Positions 33,634 to 42,545 of a DNA stretch of 54,522 nt are shown here, in pieces. The notes under the pieces were generated by a model. That model ran no database searches. It was not told where the DNA came from and saw nothing but the letters and a program-made list of their open reading frames with translations. The stretch is from RUG14199 sp964629225 (GTDB lineage Bacteria > Bacillota > Clostridia > Oscillospirales > CAG-272). The stretch is taken from NCBI GenBank assembly GCA_964629225.1, contig CAZVQC010000012.1, forward strand, positions 1-54,522, given 5' to 3'. Position numbers and translations under genes: made by a program. The first letter of the stretch is position 1. Each line of letters opens with the position of its first letter.

Positions 33634-34815
33634 TCAGACTATCATTCCGGAAAGATCCTTTTTGATCCTGTCTGCAAGGGAGATGATATCCGACAGGGAA
33701 GCACCGCTTTCAAAAGCCGGATAGAATCTCATCGCAAGGTCGAATGCCGGATCGCCCGCCTTGAGAGAGGAAAGCTCCGTGAGGACTGTACAAGACGTTT
33801 TTTCGGGGTTTTCCTTCACGTAGGCGAAGAGAGCGCAGGCAATGCCCAAAGCCACGAAAACGGGCTCTGAGCCCTCCGAGATGACGTTCTCTGCGGCGCC
33901 GATAAGACGGTCGGCACGGGAGAGTTTTCTCGGAATGTCGGCACCCACTCTCAGGCAGGTGTCACCGAGAGCTTTGTTGCCAAAGCGCCTGATGAGATCC
34001 CACACGTGTTCCATTATCGGCTCAAAGGGAACGGAGTATTTTTTGGAAAGTGCCATAGCACTTTCGGTCATGGCATTTTGAACTGCGAGGCGGACCTCCG
34101 GACGGGAGATGCTCTGCCAGATGAACTCGTCGCCGTAGAGAGCGGAACCGAGATAAGCGCAAATTGCGTGGCCCATATTGTGAATGTAGAGTTTTCTTTC
34201 AACGTAATAGCGGAAGGGCTCAAAGGGAACGATGTTCTTAACGTTCAAAACATCTCCCTTGAATGCTCCCTTGTCGACGGGAAGCACTCCGTATTCCTCC
34301 ACGGCTATCTCAAGGGGATTTTCTTTCTCCCCTTTGAGTACCGGTACCATTCTGCCCACCGAGGTCTCAACAAGCCCAACGCTTTCAAGTTCTTCCGCCG
34401 TCAGCATTGATTCGAGAAGACCGTGAACATAATTGTCCGCATCCATGAGATTCTCACAGATGAGAAGATCTGTCGTCTTGCCCTCGGCATAGCGGCGCTT
34501 GACTGCCTTTGAGAAATTCGGGAGAATGAACTTGATGGCCTTTGCGCCGACACAGGTCACTGCTATATCTGCCTTTGCAATGGCAGATACCGCCGCTTCC
34601 ACGTCGTTTCCGTCAACGGCGGAGATGTTTTCGACACTGAGAACCTTCGTGTCCTCGTTTGATACGATACGCAGAGGGTACTTGCCGTCCTTTTGGATTT
34701 GTTCAACTACCGGCTTTGATACGTCAACGAAGGTGACGTTCCATCCGTCAAAGGAAAAAAGCGGAGCGATGAAGCCTCGGCCGATATTGCCGGCTCCGAA
34801 AATTACTGCTTTCAT
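33634..34815 (-). CDS. mtlD: Mannitol-1-phosphate 5-dehydrogenase-like protein
   Basis: A member of the polyol dehydrogenase family that interconverts mannitol-1-P and fructose-6-P with NAD. The 393-aa product starts MKAVIFGAGNIGRGF (NAD fold), continues with TFVDVSKPVVEQI, CENLMDADNYVHGLL and SVGRMVPV, and has the family LYIHNMGHA segment near residue 210. The start at 34815 has aaaagga upstream; the longer frame would use a TTG. No mannitol PTS gene is in the window, so a role for another hexitol phosphate, or running in the fructose-6-P to mannitol-1-P direction, is possible. Confidence 0.83.
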   Translation of the reverse strand: MKAVIFGAGNIGRGFIAPLFSFDGWNVTFVDVSKPVVEQIQKDGKYPLRIVSNEDTKVLSVENISAVDGNDVEAAVSAIAKADIAVTCVGAKAIKFILPNFSKAVKRRYAEGKTTDLLICENLMDADNYVHGLLESMLTAEELESVGLVETSVGRMVPVLKGEKENPLEIAVEEYGVLPVDKGAFKGDVLNVKNIVPFEPFRYYVERKLYIHNMGHAICAYLGSALYGDEFIWQSISRPEVRLAVQNAMTESAMALSKKYSVPFEPIMEHVWDLIRRFGNKALGDTCLRVGADIPRKLSRADRLIGAAENVISEGSEPVFVALGIACALFAYVKENPEKTSCTVLTELSSLKAGDPAFDLAMRFYPAFESGASLSDIISLADRIKKDLSGMIV

Positions 34816-34888
34816 ATTGACGTCCTTTTTCAAATTTCAATGGTGAGGCTTCCGCATTTTAGATGCGGAAGCCTCTTTGTCACTCTTA

Positions 34889-36262
34889 TCAGCCTATTTT
34901 GGGAAGGCTTGCCGCTGCCACGGACTGACCTACGCGGCGGCTCTTTTCGTCGGGGATATGGAGCTTGATCTTCTTTGCAAGCTCGGGATACTCGGTATTA
35001 AGTACCTCACCCGCTCTTTCAAGGAGGATCGCGCCGCCCTTTCCGGATGTGACACGGCCCATGATGAGCACGTGCTTGATATCGTAGAATTTGGCATAGT
35101 ATGCGATGGCGTAGCCGAAGTAGACACCAATGGTCTCGTATATCTTCACAGCACGCTCATCACCCTCTGCCATGAGACCCTGAACTACCTTCAGTTTCTC
35201 TGCGGGGCTGAGATCCTCATCCAGCTCGATGCCCGCTGCGGGAGCAAGCTTGATAACGCCGTCCTGAGAGAAATACTTGACGCCGCAACCGTAGTCGCCG
35301 GACCACTCGTCCACCATGGCGTCTTTACAGTAGTCAACGGGAACGAAAGCAAGCTCGTTGAGCCAGCCGGTAATGTTGCCGTTTCCGTCAACGTAGCCGC
35401 CTGCTTCCGACGTGCCCATTGCGATACCGAGGACGTTATTGTCCTCAAGATCCATAGCACCTGCGAGTGCCGTAACGTCGCCGTCATTTGCAACTTCCAG
35501 GGGAACGTCACCGATCTCCTTTGCAACGTCCTGATACATGGTCTTTACCTTCTTTTCAAAATCCTCGTCGGAGACCTTGAGGAAGAGGGAAGCCACCATG
35601 ATCTTATTGTCAACGTAGACACCTGCGGAGGATACTCCGATGGCATCTACTCTCGGCATATGAGACGCTGCGGTCTTCATAGCTTCGAGAATTCCGTTGT
35701 AGTGATAGTCCGGATCGGGATTGGTCTTGGGGAACCAAACTACTTCCTCGGAGTAGACCGACTCACCGTTGACGACAGCGGAGACCTTGCGGTCGCTTCC
35801 GCCGGCATCAAATCCGATGCGGCATCCGTCCAGATGACGTCCGATGGCATCGGATGTCTCGTGAGTTTCGGGGGCTTTGCAACAGGGGCAAAGACCCTCA
35901 ACCTCAAAGGGTCTCTCGTAGACACGTGCCATGAAGTCCATGTCGAACTCACGTGCTCCGCCTTTTTTGTAGTCTTCCTTGATCCTTTCGGCAATGTACT
36001 TGGAACCGTGGATGATGATCTTCCATCCGCCGCGGGTCCAAAGCATCGTCTTGATGATCCTTTCGGCAATGCCGTAGTTTTCTTCGTCGTGTCCCGTGCC
36101 GTCTGCGAAGATATCAAGAGCCCATGTGGAAACGAAGCCCTTGTTTCTCTCAACACCGATGGTGAGTCTTGACTTTTTATCCGCTTCGGCAACAGCCTTT
36201 GCGTACTCGTCAAGTACTACCGACATGGGCTGAAATTGGGGATCGAGAACTGCTTTTATCAT
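34889..36262 (-). CDS. ROK-family protein with N-terminal extension, candidate amino-sugar kinase
   Basis: A 457-aa protein. Residues from about 148 form a ROK/ASKHA sugar-kinase core: IGFDAGGSDRKVSAVV (DxGG phosphate site), VSSAGVYV, NDGDVTALAGA (the catalytic-Asp region) and GIAMGTSEAGGYVD. About 145 residues precede it: a segment with LTIGVERNKGFVS and FADGTGHDEENYGIAERIIK, then a Cys-rich GLCPCC. The usual ROK zinc motif (CxCxxxGC) is not seen in its normal place. Position between nagB and mtlD suggests phosphorylation of GlcNAc or a related sugar. The start at 36262 has gaggaaag upstream. Confidence 0.72.
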   Translation of the reverse strand: MIKAVLDPQFQPMSVVLDEYAKAVAEADKKSRLTIGVERNKGFVSTWALDIFADGTGHDEENYGIAERIIKTMLWTRGGWKIIIHGSKYIAERIKEDYKKGGAREFDMDFMARVYERPFEVEGLCPCCKAPETHETSDAIGRHLDGCRIGFDAGGSDRKVSAVVNGESVYSEEVVWFPKTNPDPDYHYNGILEAMKTAASHMPRVDAIGVSSAGVYVDNKIMVASLFLKVSDEDFEKKVKTMYQDVAKEIGDVPLEVANDGDVTALAGAMDLEDNNVLGIAMGTSEAGGYVDGNGNITGWLNELAFVPVDYCKDAMVDEWSGDYGCGVKYFSQDGVIKLAPAAGIELDEDLSPAEKLKVVQGLMAEGDERAVKIYETIGVYFGYAIAYYAKFYDIKHVLIMGRVTSGKGGAILLERAGEVLNTEYPELAKKIKLHIPDEKSRRVGQSVAAASLPKIG

Positions 36263-36296
36263 TTTTCTTTCCTCACTGATAGTTATTGTATCCGAC

Positions 36297-37088
36297 TCAA
36301 AGGGGCTTGTACTCTGTGAGCAGAGAAGCCGCATCCTCGTCGAGGACGAATGTCACGTTGGAACGGAGTCTGAGAACGGATGCCTGGCAGTAGGGAGTGA
36401 TCTCACCTTCGAGAGCATCCTTGATAGCCTGAGCTTTGTTCTTGCCGTTGGCAACGAGAACGATGTTCTTTGCGTTCATGATGGCACCGATACCCATGCT
36501 GAGTGCGTGTCTCGGTACTTCGTCTGCGCTGTTGAAGAGTCTGGAGTTAGCTTCGATGGTGTTCTCGGTCAGCTCAACAAGGTGAGTGCCCCAGATGAAT
36601 TTGTCGCAGGGCTCGTTGAAGCCGATGTGACCGTTGCATCCGATACCGAGGACCTGAAGGTCGATGTTGCCCGCAGCTTCGATAGCCTCATCGTAGGCTT
36701 TGCATTCAGCGGCAGCGTCGGGAGCCTGACCGTTGAGAAGGTGAGTGTGCTCCATGGGGATGTTGACCTTGTTGAAAAGGTACTTGTTCATGAAGTAACG
36801 GTAACTCTGGTCGTTCTTGGGGTCGATGGGGTAGTACTCATCGAGATTGTATGTGGTCACGTTAGCGAAATCTACCTTGCCCTCTGCATTGAGGTCGGCA
36901 AGTGCCGTGTAGAGACCGATGGGAGATGTTCCCGTTGCAAGACCGAGGACGAATTTTGCCTTCTTGTTGATCTCACCGGAAACGATGGCAGCGGCCTTTG
37001 CGCTGAGAGCATCGTAGTCTTTTGCAACGAACACCTGAATGCCGGTATTCTTGCCGTTCGAATAAGCTTTTACGTCAGTTGTTTTCAT
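36297..37088 (-). CDS. nagB: Glucosamine-6-phosphate deaminase
   Basis: Converts glucosamine-6-P to fructose-6-P and ammonia. The 263-aa product has LGLATGTSPIGLY (phosphate site), TTYNLDEYYPID (catalytic Asp in NLDEY, 81-85), SYRYFMNKYLF, and GIGCNGHIGFNEP. The ATG at 37088 is chosen over a GTG four codons upstream because it gives the better spacing to cggaggt. It overlaps the end of nagA by 14 bp, indicating coupling. Confidence 0.95.
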   Translation of the reverse strand: MKTTDVKAYSNGKNTGIQVFVAKDYDALSAKAAAIVSGEINKKAKFVLGLATGTSPIGLYTALADLNAEGKVDFANVTTYNLDEYYPIDPKNDQSYRYFMNKYLFNKVNIPMEHTHLLNGQAPDAAAECKAYDEAIEAAGNIDLQVLGIGCNGHIGFNEPCDKFIWGTHLVELTENTIEANSRLFNSADEVPRHALSMGIGAIMNAKNIVLVANGKNKAQAIKDALEGEITPYCQASVLRLRSNVTFVLDEDAASLLTEYKPL

Positions 37089-38217
37089 ATCTGATCGCAC
37101 CTCCGATAATAGTTTTTATAATATTAAAATCGTTGTCGAGAATGATTATGTCCGCATCCTTGCCGCATTCCAGAGAACCTTTTCTGTGATCCTCTTTCAG
37201 TGCCTTTGCGGGGTTGAGAGTTGCGCATCTGAACGCAGTTGGGAGACCGATGTCCGTGTTCTCATAGAGATTCTTAACGGCGAAGTTGAGTTTCAGAACG
37301 CTTCCCGCTATAGTACCGTCCTCAAGGAGGCAGTGGATGCCTTTTACCGTGACGTTCTGTCCACCGAGATCGTAGTTTCCGTCCGGCATTCCGCCCGCTC
37401 TCATGCAGTCGGTGATAAGGCAGAGTCGGTCACCCTTCATCTTTTGTACCAATGCGAAGAGCCCGCGGTTGACGTGGAATGTGTCTGCGATCAGTTCGGT
37501 GGTAACATCGGTGGTAAGTGCCGCACCTACGACACCGGGGTTGCGGTGAAGCAGGGAAGTCATGGCGTTGAAAAGGTGGGTGGTGTGACCGACACCTGCT
37601 GAGATGCCCGCAAGAGCCTCGTCATAGGTGGCGCCGGTGTGCCCCATGGATACGAGAACGTCGGAATTCTCCTTTATGTAGGCTATCGCTTCAAGGGCAC
37701 CCTCAACTTCGGGTGCTATGGTAACTACCTTGATGATGTCGGCGTTGTCGGTGATGAATTTTCCGTCGGGCCTCAGAATGTGCTCCTCGGCTTGAGCACC
37801 CTTCTTGGAGGGATTGATGAAGGGACCTTCACAGTTGATACCGAGGACCTCGGCCCCGTAGTACTCCTTCCTGTTTTTCAGTTCTCTTGCAGTGTCGAAT
37901 GCCTTTTCGATCTGGGCTTTGGCAACGGTCATGGTGGTGGGGCAGAAGGAGGTGACTCCGTTTGCGGTCAGTGCATGAGCCATTCTCTCAAGGCCCTCGA
38001 TGTTGCCGTCACAGGTGTCCTCGCCCACGTAACCGTGGATGTGCATGTCCACAAGTCCCGGAGCTGCTATGGCACCGTGCGCATCGATAACTTCGTATTT
38101 CGAAAGATCCACGCTCTCCTCGGGTACTATCCCCCGGATCTTGGTGTCGTAGAGGATGACATGATCCTTAAGCACCTTGTCGGGCGTTACGATCCTTGCT
38201 CCTTTGATACAATTCAT
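37075..38217 (-). CDS. nagA: N-acetylglucosamine-6-phosphate deacetylase
   Basis: An amidohydrolase of 380 aa that produces glucosamine-6-P and acetate. Metal-site motifs are GLVDMHIHG (His59, His61), NCEGPFINPSKKGAQ (Glu), SMGHTGATYDEA (His) and THLFNAM (His); the catalytic Asp is in LITDCMRAGGMPDG, where Cys replaces the more common Ala. aaaggag precedes the ATG. First gene of the five-gene operon, with its own promoter. Confidence 0.95.
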   Translation of the reverse strand: MNCIKGARIVTPDKVLKDHVILYDTKIRGIVPEESVDLSKYEVIDAHGAIAAPGLVDMHIHGYVGEDTCDGNIEGLERMAHALTANGVTSFCPTTMTVAKAQIEKAFDTARELKNRKEYYGAEVLGINCEGPFINPSKKGAQAEEHILRPDGKFITDNADIIKVVTIAPEVEGALEAIAYIKENSDVLVSMGHTGATYDEALAGISAGVGHTTHLFNAMTSLLHRNPGVVGAALTTDVTTELIADTFHVNRGLFALVQKMKGDRLCLITDCMRAGGMPDGNYDLGGQNVTVKGIHCLLEDGTIAGSVLKLNFAVKNLYENTDIGLPTAFRCATLNPAKALKEDHRKGSLECGKDADIIILDNDFNIIKTIIGGAIRYENN

Positions 38218-38266
38218 TATGGAATCTCCTTTTTATAAGTTTTCGAGATCATATTATTCCACCTGC

Positions 38267-38295
38267 ATTATAGCACCTACCGCCGTTGAAATCAA
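38267..38295 (-). promoter_or_regulatory. Promoter of the nagA-nagB-ROK-mtlD-fba operon
   Basis: Minus-strand TTGATT (38290-38295), 17-nt spacer, perfect TATAAT (38267-38272). No clear NagR-like palindrome is visible. Confidence 0.75.
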
Positions 38296-38360
38296 GGGGA
38301 ATGGAAAACTTTTGACGGTTTTTCGCCCTTATATCACGGTTTTTTCGGCGGTCGGGCTTT

Positions 38361-39659
38361 TCAGGTAGGTCTTCCGAAACAGACCTCCCCGTCGGTGGAC
38401 TCAAGAGCGACGTTGCAGACGGTGCCGATGATGTCATGACCACATTCGATCTTCACCTCGGCAAATTCCGGACTGTGACCGATATAGTAGCCTTTCTTCT
38501 TTTGCTCTGCAAGAACGAGGCAGCCTCCGTCACGGTATTTTTCGCAAAGATCCTCCATGAACTGCCGCTTGATATCCCCTTGGATGCTTGCGAGCCTTGC
38601 GAGCCTTTCGTCCTTTACGTGCTCCGGGAGCTGACCGTCCATCGTGTCGGCGGCAGTGCCCTTTCGCTTTGAATAGGGGAAGATGTGAAGGTGCATGAAC
38701 CGTGCCTCCTTGCAAAAGGCCACGGTTTCAAGAAATTCCTCTTCGGTCTCGCCGGGGAAACCCACGATGACGTCTGCGCTGAACGAGACTCCGGGGATAG
38801 CCCTCCGTGTCGCTTCCATTCGTTCAAGGACGGTGTCGGCTCTGTATTTTCGCCTCATGCGGGCGAGGACAGATGAGCATCCGCTTTGAACCGAAATGTG
38901 AAAGTGGGGAAGCAGTGACTCAATGGATGCGGCGTTTTCAAGAAATCCATCCGTCAGTGCGGTGGGATCAAGTGATCCGAGGGTCAGCCTCTTTACTGTC
39001 GGGATTCGGTCCACGTCTCGCATCAGCTTTGCCAAAGCGTCTTTTTCTTTTCTGTCGGTGCCGAAGGCGGCAGTCTCAATGCCGGTGAGAATTATTTCGG
39101 GGCAGGTCACTGAGACCTTCTCAACTTCATTCAGAATGCTTTCGGTGCTGCGGGATCTGACGGGACCTCTCACCGATGGAATGATGCAATAGGCGCATTT
39201 TCCGTTGCATCCGTCTTCAATTTTGATGAAGGCGCGCGCCCTGTGTGCCCTCGTGGTCTCAAGGTCGGTTATTTCCGTCATCGGTGCCGCCGAAAGGTCG
39301 ATGCCGTCTGCGGTGAGATTGTCAGATAAGATCCCTTTGGCGGAGGAGATTACAAGATCCTTAGCTCCGTTTCCGATAACGGCACGGACTCCGGGTATTT
39401 TTTTTATCTTCTCGGCAGAGGAGCCCACGGAGCACCCGGTGACGATGACGTTACCGCCCGACAGAGCGGCGGCGCGCCGGATCAGCTTGCGGCTCTTTTT
39501 GTCGCTCTCCGCCGTTACGGAGCAGGTATTGATAACGGCAATATCACAGGGGGTGCCGAAGGGAACGACTTCAAAGCCCTCCGTCTCCGCCATCTCCGCT
39601 ATTGCATCCGATTCGTACTGATTTACTCTGCATCCGAGAGTTGAAATTGATAATATCAT
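38361..39659 (-). CDS. mtaB: tRNA t6A37 methylthiotransferase MtaB
   Basis: A radical-SAM methylthiotransferase that turns t6A37 into ms2t6A37 in ANN-decoding tRNAs. The N-terminal UPF0004 domain holds cluster ligands Cys10, Cys46 and Cys76; the radical-SAM CNGKCAYC gives Cys151, Cys155 and Cys158. Other blocks are PHFHISVQSGCSSVLARMRRKY and SADVIVGFPGETEEEF, with a TRAM-like C-terminus. The 432-aa length is normal. The start at 39659 is chosen for the family-like MILSISTLGCRVNQYE and the ggaaag upstream; the frame is open further but a -10-like TAATAT overlaps it. Confidence 0.92.
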   Translation of the reverse strand: MILSISTLGCRVNQYESDAIAEMAETEGFEVVPFGTPCDIAVINTCSVTAESDKKSRKLIRRAAALSGGNVIVTGCSVGSSAEKIKKIPGVRAVIGNGAKDLVISSAKGILSDNLTADGIDLSAAPMTEITDLETTRAHRARAFIKIEDGCNGKCAYCIIPSVRGPVRSRSTESILNEVEKVSVTCPEIILTGIETAAFGTDRKEKDALAKLMRDVDRIPTVKRLTLGSLDPTALTDGFLENAASIESLLPHFHISVQSGCSSVLARMRRKYRADTVLERMEATRRAIPGVSFSADVIVGFPGETEEEFLETVAFCKEARFMHLHIFPYSKRKGTAADTMDGQLPEHVKDERLARLASIQGDIKRQFMEDLCEKYRDGGCLVLAEQKKKGYYIGHSPEFAEVKIECGHDIIGTVCNVALESTDGEVCFGRPT

Positions 39660-39842
39660 GTCGCTACTTTCCGTTTTCGGGCGATTACCCGTCTTTTCTA
39701 CCATATTATCATATTTCTCACTGCGGGTAAAGACGGAAAAGACAGTTTTTTCTGTTTTTTTCATAATCGGTCGGGTTTTACCTTTGAGTTTCGGTAAAAT
39801 AGACGAAATATCGGAAAATGGTAAAAAAAGCGGCTTTGCCTC

Positions 39843-39871
39843 TTGAAAAACGGAAAAAAGCGGTGTATAAT
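39843..39871 (+). promoter_or_regulatory. Promoter of upp
   Basis: TTGAAA (39843-39848), 17-nt spacer, perfect TATAAT (39866-39871). It leaves a leader of about 97 nt. Confidence 0.82.
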
Positions 39872-39910
39872 AATTGTCGAAAAAAATAACTCGGCAATGC
39901 CGGAGAGAGG

Positions 39911-39973
39911 ATGGTTGAATTGATGCTCGTCACCAAGTCAGCCGTTTTTTTATGCCGGCGGAAAGGATTTTGA
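39911..39973 (+). CDS. Possible 20-codon leader peptide of upp
   Basis: An ATG preceded by ggag (39902-39905) opens a 20-codon frame whose TGA ends one base before the upp ATG. It contains a hairpin and a U-tract within its own coding sequence. The peptide (begins MVELMLVTKS, ends CRRKGF) has no recognised family. It may be chance; the tight stop/start arrangement and the overlap with an attenuator-like structure make it worth listing. Confidence 0.35.
   Translation: MVELMLVTKSAVFLCRRKGF
39913..39951 (+). terminator. Attenuator-like hairpin in the upp leader
   Basis: ggttgaatt (39913-39921) pairs with aagtcagcc (39935-39943) with one mismatch and one G-U, and seven T follow after a single G. 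A moderate-strength intrinsic terminator located before the upp start codon. Confidence 0.4.
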
Positions 39974-39974
39974 A

Positions 39975-40604
39975 ATGAGCACTCTTCACGTTATCGACCA
40001 TCCTATGATCACCCACAAACTCACTATTATGAGAAAGATCGAGACAGGATCCAAGGACTTCAGGCAGCTTCTCGATGAGATCTCCATGCTGATGGGCTAT
40101 GAGATCACGAGAGATTTTCCCCTTGAGGATGTTGAGATCGAGACTCCCGTTTCCAAGATGAATGCGAAAATGATCTCCGGTAAGAAGGTAGCTATCGTTC
40201 CTATCCTCAGAGCAGGTCTCGGCATGGTAGACGGACTTCTCAACCTGGTTCCCGTTGCTAAGGTCGGACATATCGGTCTTTACAGAGATCCCGAGACTCA
40301 CCTTCCCGTCGAGTATTATTGCAAGCTTCCTCTCGATATCGAGGAGAGGACGGTCATTGTGGTCGACCCCATGCTGGCAACCGGCGGTAGTGCTTCCGAT
40401 GCTATCACAATGTTGAAGAAGAGGGGCGTTACCAACATCAGACTCATGTGCCTTGTAGGAGCACCCGAGGGAGCAGAGAAGGTAATGAAGGATCATCCCG
40501 ATGTTGACATCTACATCGCCGCTATGGACGAAAAGCTCAACGAGCACGCATACATCGTTCCCGGTCTCGGAGACGCAGGCGACAGGCTCTTCGGAACAAA
40601 ATAA
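39975..40604 (+). CDS. upp: Uracil phosphoribosyltransferase
   Basis: Salvages uracil to UMP using PRPP. The 209-aa product has the family N-terminus VIDHPMITHKLTIMRK, the VPILRAGLGMVDGL block, the PRPP loop VDPMLATGGSASDA and the uracil-contacting end AYIVPGLGDAGDRLFGTK. gaaagga lies upstream. Two bases separate its stop from the next gene. Expression is probably attenuated through the leader. Confidence 0.96.
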   Translation: MSTLHVIDHPMITHKLTIMRKIETGSKDFRQLLDEISMLMGYEITRDFPLEDVEIETPVSKMNAKMISGKKVAIVPILRAGLGMVDGLLNLVPVAKVGHIGLYRDPETHLPVEYYCKLPLDIEERTVIVVDPMLATGGSASDAITMLKKRGVTNIRLMCLVGAPEGAEKVMKDHPDVDIYIAAMDEKLNEHAYIVPGLGDAGDRLFGTK

Positions 40605-40606
40605 TA

Positions 40607-41608
40607 ATGCGCAGTTTTACCGTGAACGGCAATGACGGGGGGCAGCGTCTCGACAAATTCGTTTCTAAAGCGGTTTGGGGGCTGCCCCCCTCACTTATGT
40701 ACAAGTTCATCCGCAAGAAAAGGATCAAGGTCAACGGCAAGAAGGCATCGGAAAAACAGATGCTGGAGGCGGGGGACGTAGTCGAGATGTTCATCCCGGA
40801 TCAGTTCTTCGAAAACAAGGTGAAGGACGAGACGGAGGATCTTCTTCGGGTGAAGCCCGCCCTTGACGTAGTTTACGAGGATGATAACATTCTTCTTTGT
40901 AACAAAAAGCCGGGAATTCTGTCTCATGCGGGAGACGGCGGAGATCCGAGAGGCACTGTGGGAAGCGAAGCGTCCACCCTTATCTACCGCATCAAAGCCT
41001 ACCTTTGCCAAAAGGGTGAATACTTTCCGAATGAGGAGAATTCCTTTGCTCCGTCTCTTTGCAATCGGATAGACAGAAATACCGGCGGGATAGTTATCGC
41101 CGCTAAAAACGCCGAGGCGTTGAGGGAGATGAATCTCCTCATAAAAGACGGTGCGGTGGTGAAAAAATATCTTTGTGTGGTCCATGGAAAAATGCCGAAG
41201 AAGACCGACGTTTTGAAGGCGTGGCTCTTTAAGAATACCAAGACCGGCACCGTTACCGTGACGGATGAGAGGGTCAAGGGCTCAAAGGAGATAATCACCG
41301 AATATCGGGTGCTTGAAGTTAACATCGAAAAGGATCTGTCACTTCTTGAGATAACTCTTCACACCGGTCGAACTCACCAAATAAGAGCCCACATGGCGTT
41401 CATAGGTCACCCGCTCCTAGGAGAGGGCAAGTATGCTCATAACAAGTCCGACCGAGAGATGGGATTTTCTTATCAGGCGCTCTATTCGTACAAGACCGAG
41501 TTCAAAAACCGTGAAGGAGCGCTGTCGTATCTCGGCGGAAGAAGCTTTGGCTGTGATACCTCCGACATCGCCTTTTTGAAACTTTTCGGGAGGCGACAGT
41601 GGAAATAG
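40607..41608 (+). CDS. RluA-family pseudouridine synthase
   Basis: Isomerises uridine in RNA, probably 23S rRNA. The 333-aa product has an N-terminal S4 RNA-binding domain (QRLDKFVSKAV, KFIRKKRIKVNGKKAS, 10-62) and the catalytic domain with NRIDRNTGG (Asp156; canonical HRLDRxTSG), LCVVHGK and TGRTHQIRAHMAFIGHPLLGEGKY. Closest in layout to RluC-type enzymes. It starts 2 nt after upp without a strong ribosome binding site and overlaps the next gene by 10 bp. Confidence 0.9.
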   Translation: MRSFTVNGNDGGQRLDKFVSKAVWGLPPSLMYKFIRKKRIKVNGKKASEKQMLEAGDVVEMFIPDQFFENKVKDETEDLLRVKPALDVVYEDDNILLCNKKPGILSHAGDGGDPRGTVGSEASTLIYRIKAYLCQKGEYFPNEENSFAPSLCNRIDRNTGGIVIAAKNAEALREMNLLIKDGAVVKKYLCVVHGKMPKKTDVLKAWLFKNTKTGTVTVTDERVKGSKEIITEYRVLEVNIEKDLSLLEITLHTGRTHQIRAHMAFIGHPLLGEGKYAHNKSDREMGFSYQALYSYKTEFKNREGALSYLGGRSFGCDTSDIAFLKLFGRRQWK

Positions 41609-42510
41609 TCATCGACGGCATCCGCGAGGATACCACCGTAAAAAAATATCTCTATGGCGTGCTGAAAATGTCCACAGCCTCCGTAAAAAGAGTGAAATAC
41701 CGCAAGGATGGTATCAAGGTCAACGGGGAAAGGGTCACCGTAAGACGGTTGCTGACAAACGGAGACGTGCTGTCACTTGCAGTGGAGGATACAGCGGAGG
41801 ACGAGAACGAGTACGTAACCCCCGAACCCCTTGATATCCGGATCGCTTTTGAGGATGAATTCGTCACGGTGGTAGATAAACCGCCCTTCATGCCGGCGCA
41901 TCCGTCTCTCGGACACAGAGGGGACACGGTGGCAAATGCTCTCGCCTTCAGATACCGATCCGCCCCCTACGTTTTTCGCCCGATTAATCGCCTTGATCGG
42001 GATACGAGCGGGCTTATGATAATTGCGAGAGGGAAGGATGCGGCATCAAAACTTTGCGATGCCATGGAAAAAGGGCAAATAAAGAAGGAATACACGGCAA
42101 TAGTGGAGGGGCATCTCTCGGAAAAGACCGGGGTCATAAGGTCTTTTATGTCAAGAAAGGGAGAGAGCATTGTGGAGCGTTGTGTTTGTTCTGAGAATGC
42201 TCTCGGAGCGAAATATGCCGAGACTCGGTACAGAGTGATCAAAGAGCTTGAGGGGGCATCCGTCGTAAGATGCATTCCCGTCACAGGCAGAACCCATCAG
42301 CTCCGTGTTCACTTTGCTCACATCGGTCACCCGATGATCGGGGACTCAATGTACGGCAGGGAAAGCAGCCTTATCCCCCGTCACGCACTCCATTCCTCCT
42401 ATACGTCATTCCCACATCCGATAACGGGAGAGACTGTCGTTTTGTTTTCCCCCCTGCCGAAGGATATGAAGGAACTTGAGAGACAACTTGTCCCGAATAG
42501 TGAAAGCTGA
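41599..42510 (+). CDS. RluA-family pseudouridine synthase (RluD-like)
   Basis: A 303-aa paralogue of the preceding gene. S4-like N-terminus (VKKYLYGVLKMSTASVKRVKYRKDGIKVNG), then VDKPPFMPAHPSLGH, the catalytic NRLDRDTSGLMI (Asp133) and VTGRTHQLRVHFAHIGHPMIGDSMYG. It begins with GTG inside the 3' end of the upstream gene, with gggaggc as its ribosome binding site. Exact target uridines are not decidable. Followed by two stem-loops. Confidence 0.9.
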   Translation: MEIVIDGIREDTTVKKYLYGVLKMSTASVKRVKYRKDGIKVNGERVTVRRLLTNGDVLSLAVEDTAEDENEYVTPEPLDIRIAFEDEFVTVVDKPPFMPAHPSLGHRGDTVANALAFRYRSAPYVFRPINRLDRDTSGLMIIARGKDAASKLCDAMEKGQIKKEYTAIVEGHLSEKTGVIRSFMSRKGESIVERCVCSENALGAKYAETRYRVIKELEGASVVRCIPVTGRTHQLRVHFAHIGHPMIGDSMYGRESSLIPRHALHSSYTSFPHPITGETVVLFSPLPKDMKELERQLVPNSES

Positions 42511-42512
42511 GA

Positions 42513-42545
42513 CCGCCGAAGATATTCGACGGCTTTGCTTTTTTT
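42513..42545 (+). terminator. Terminator after the pseudouridine synthase genes
   Basis: ccgccgaa / ttcgacgg stem with one mismatch, then gctttgctttttttt, just after the stop at 42510. Confidence 0.75.

Noticed and set aside
34877..36172. 431-codon open frame on the plus strand
   Set aside because: Antisense shadow of the ROK-family gene; composition follows its third-codon pattern.
39704..39764. Longer N-terminus of MtaB
   Set aside because: Extra residues are not family-like and overlap the predicted promoter.
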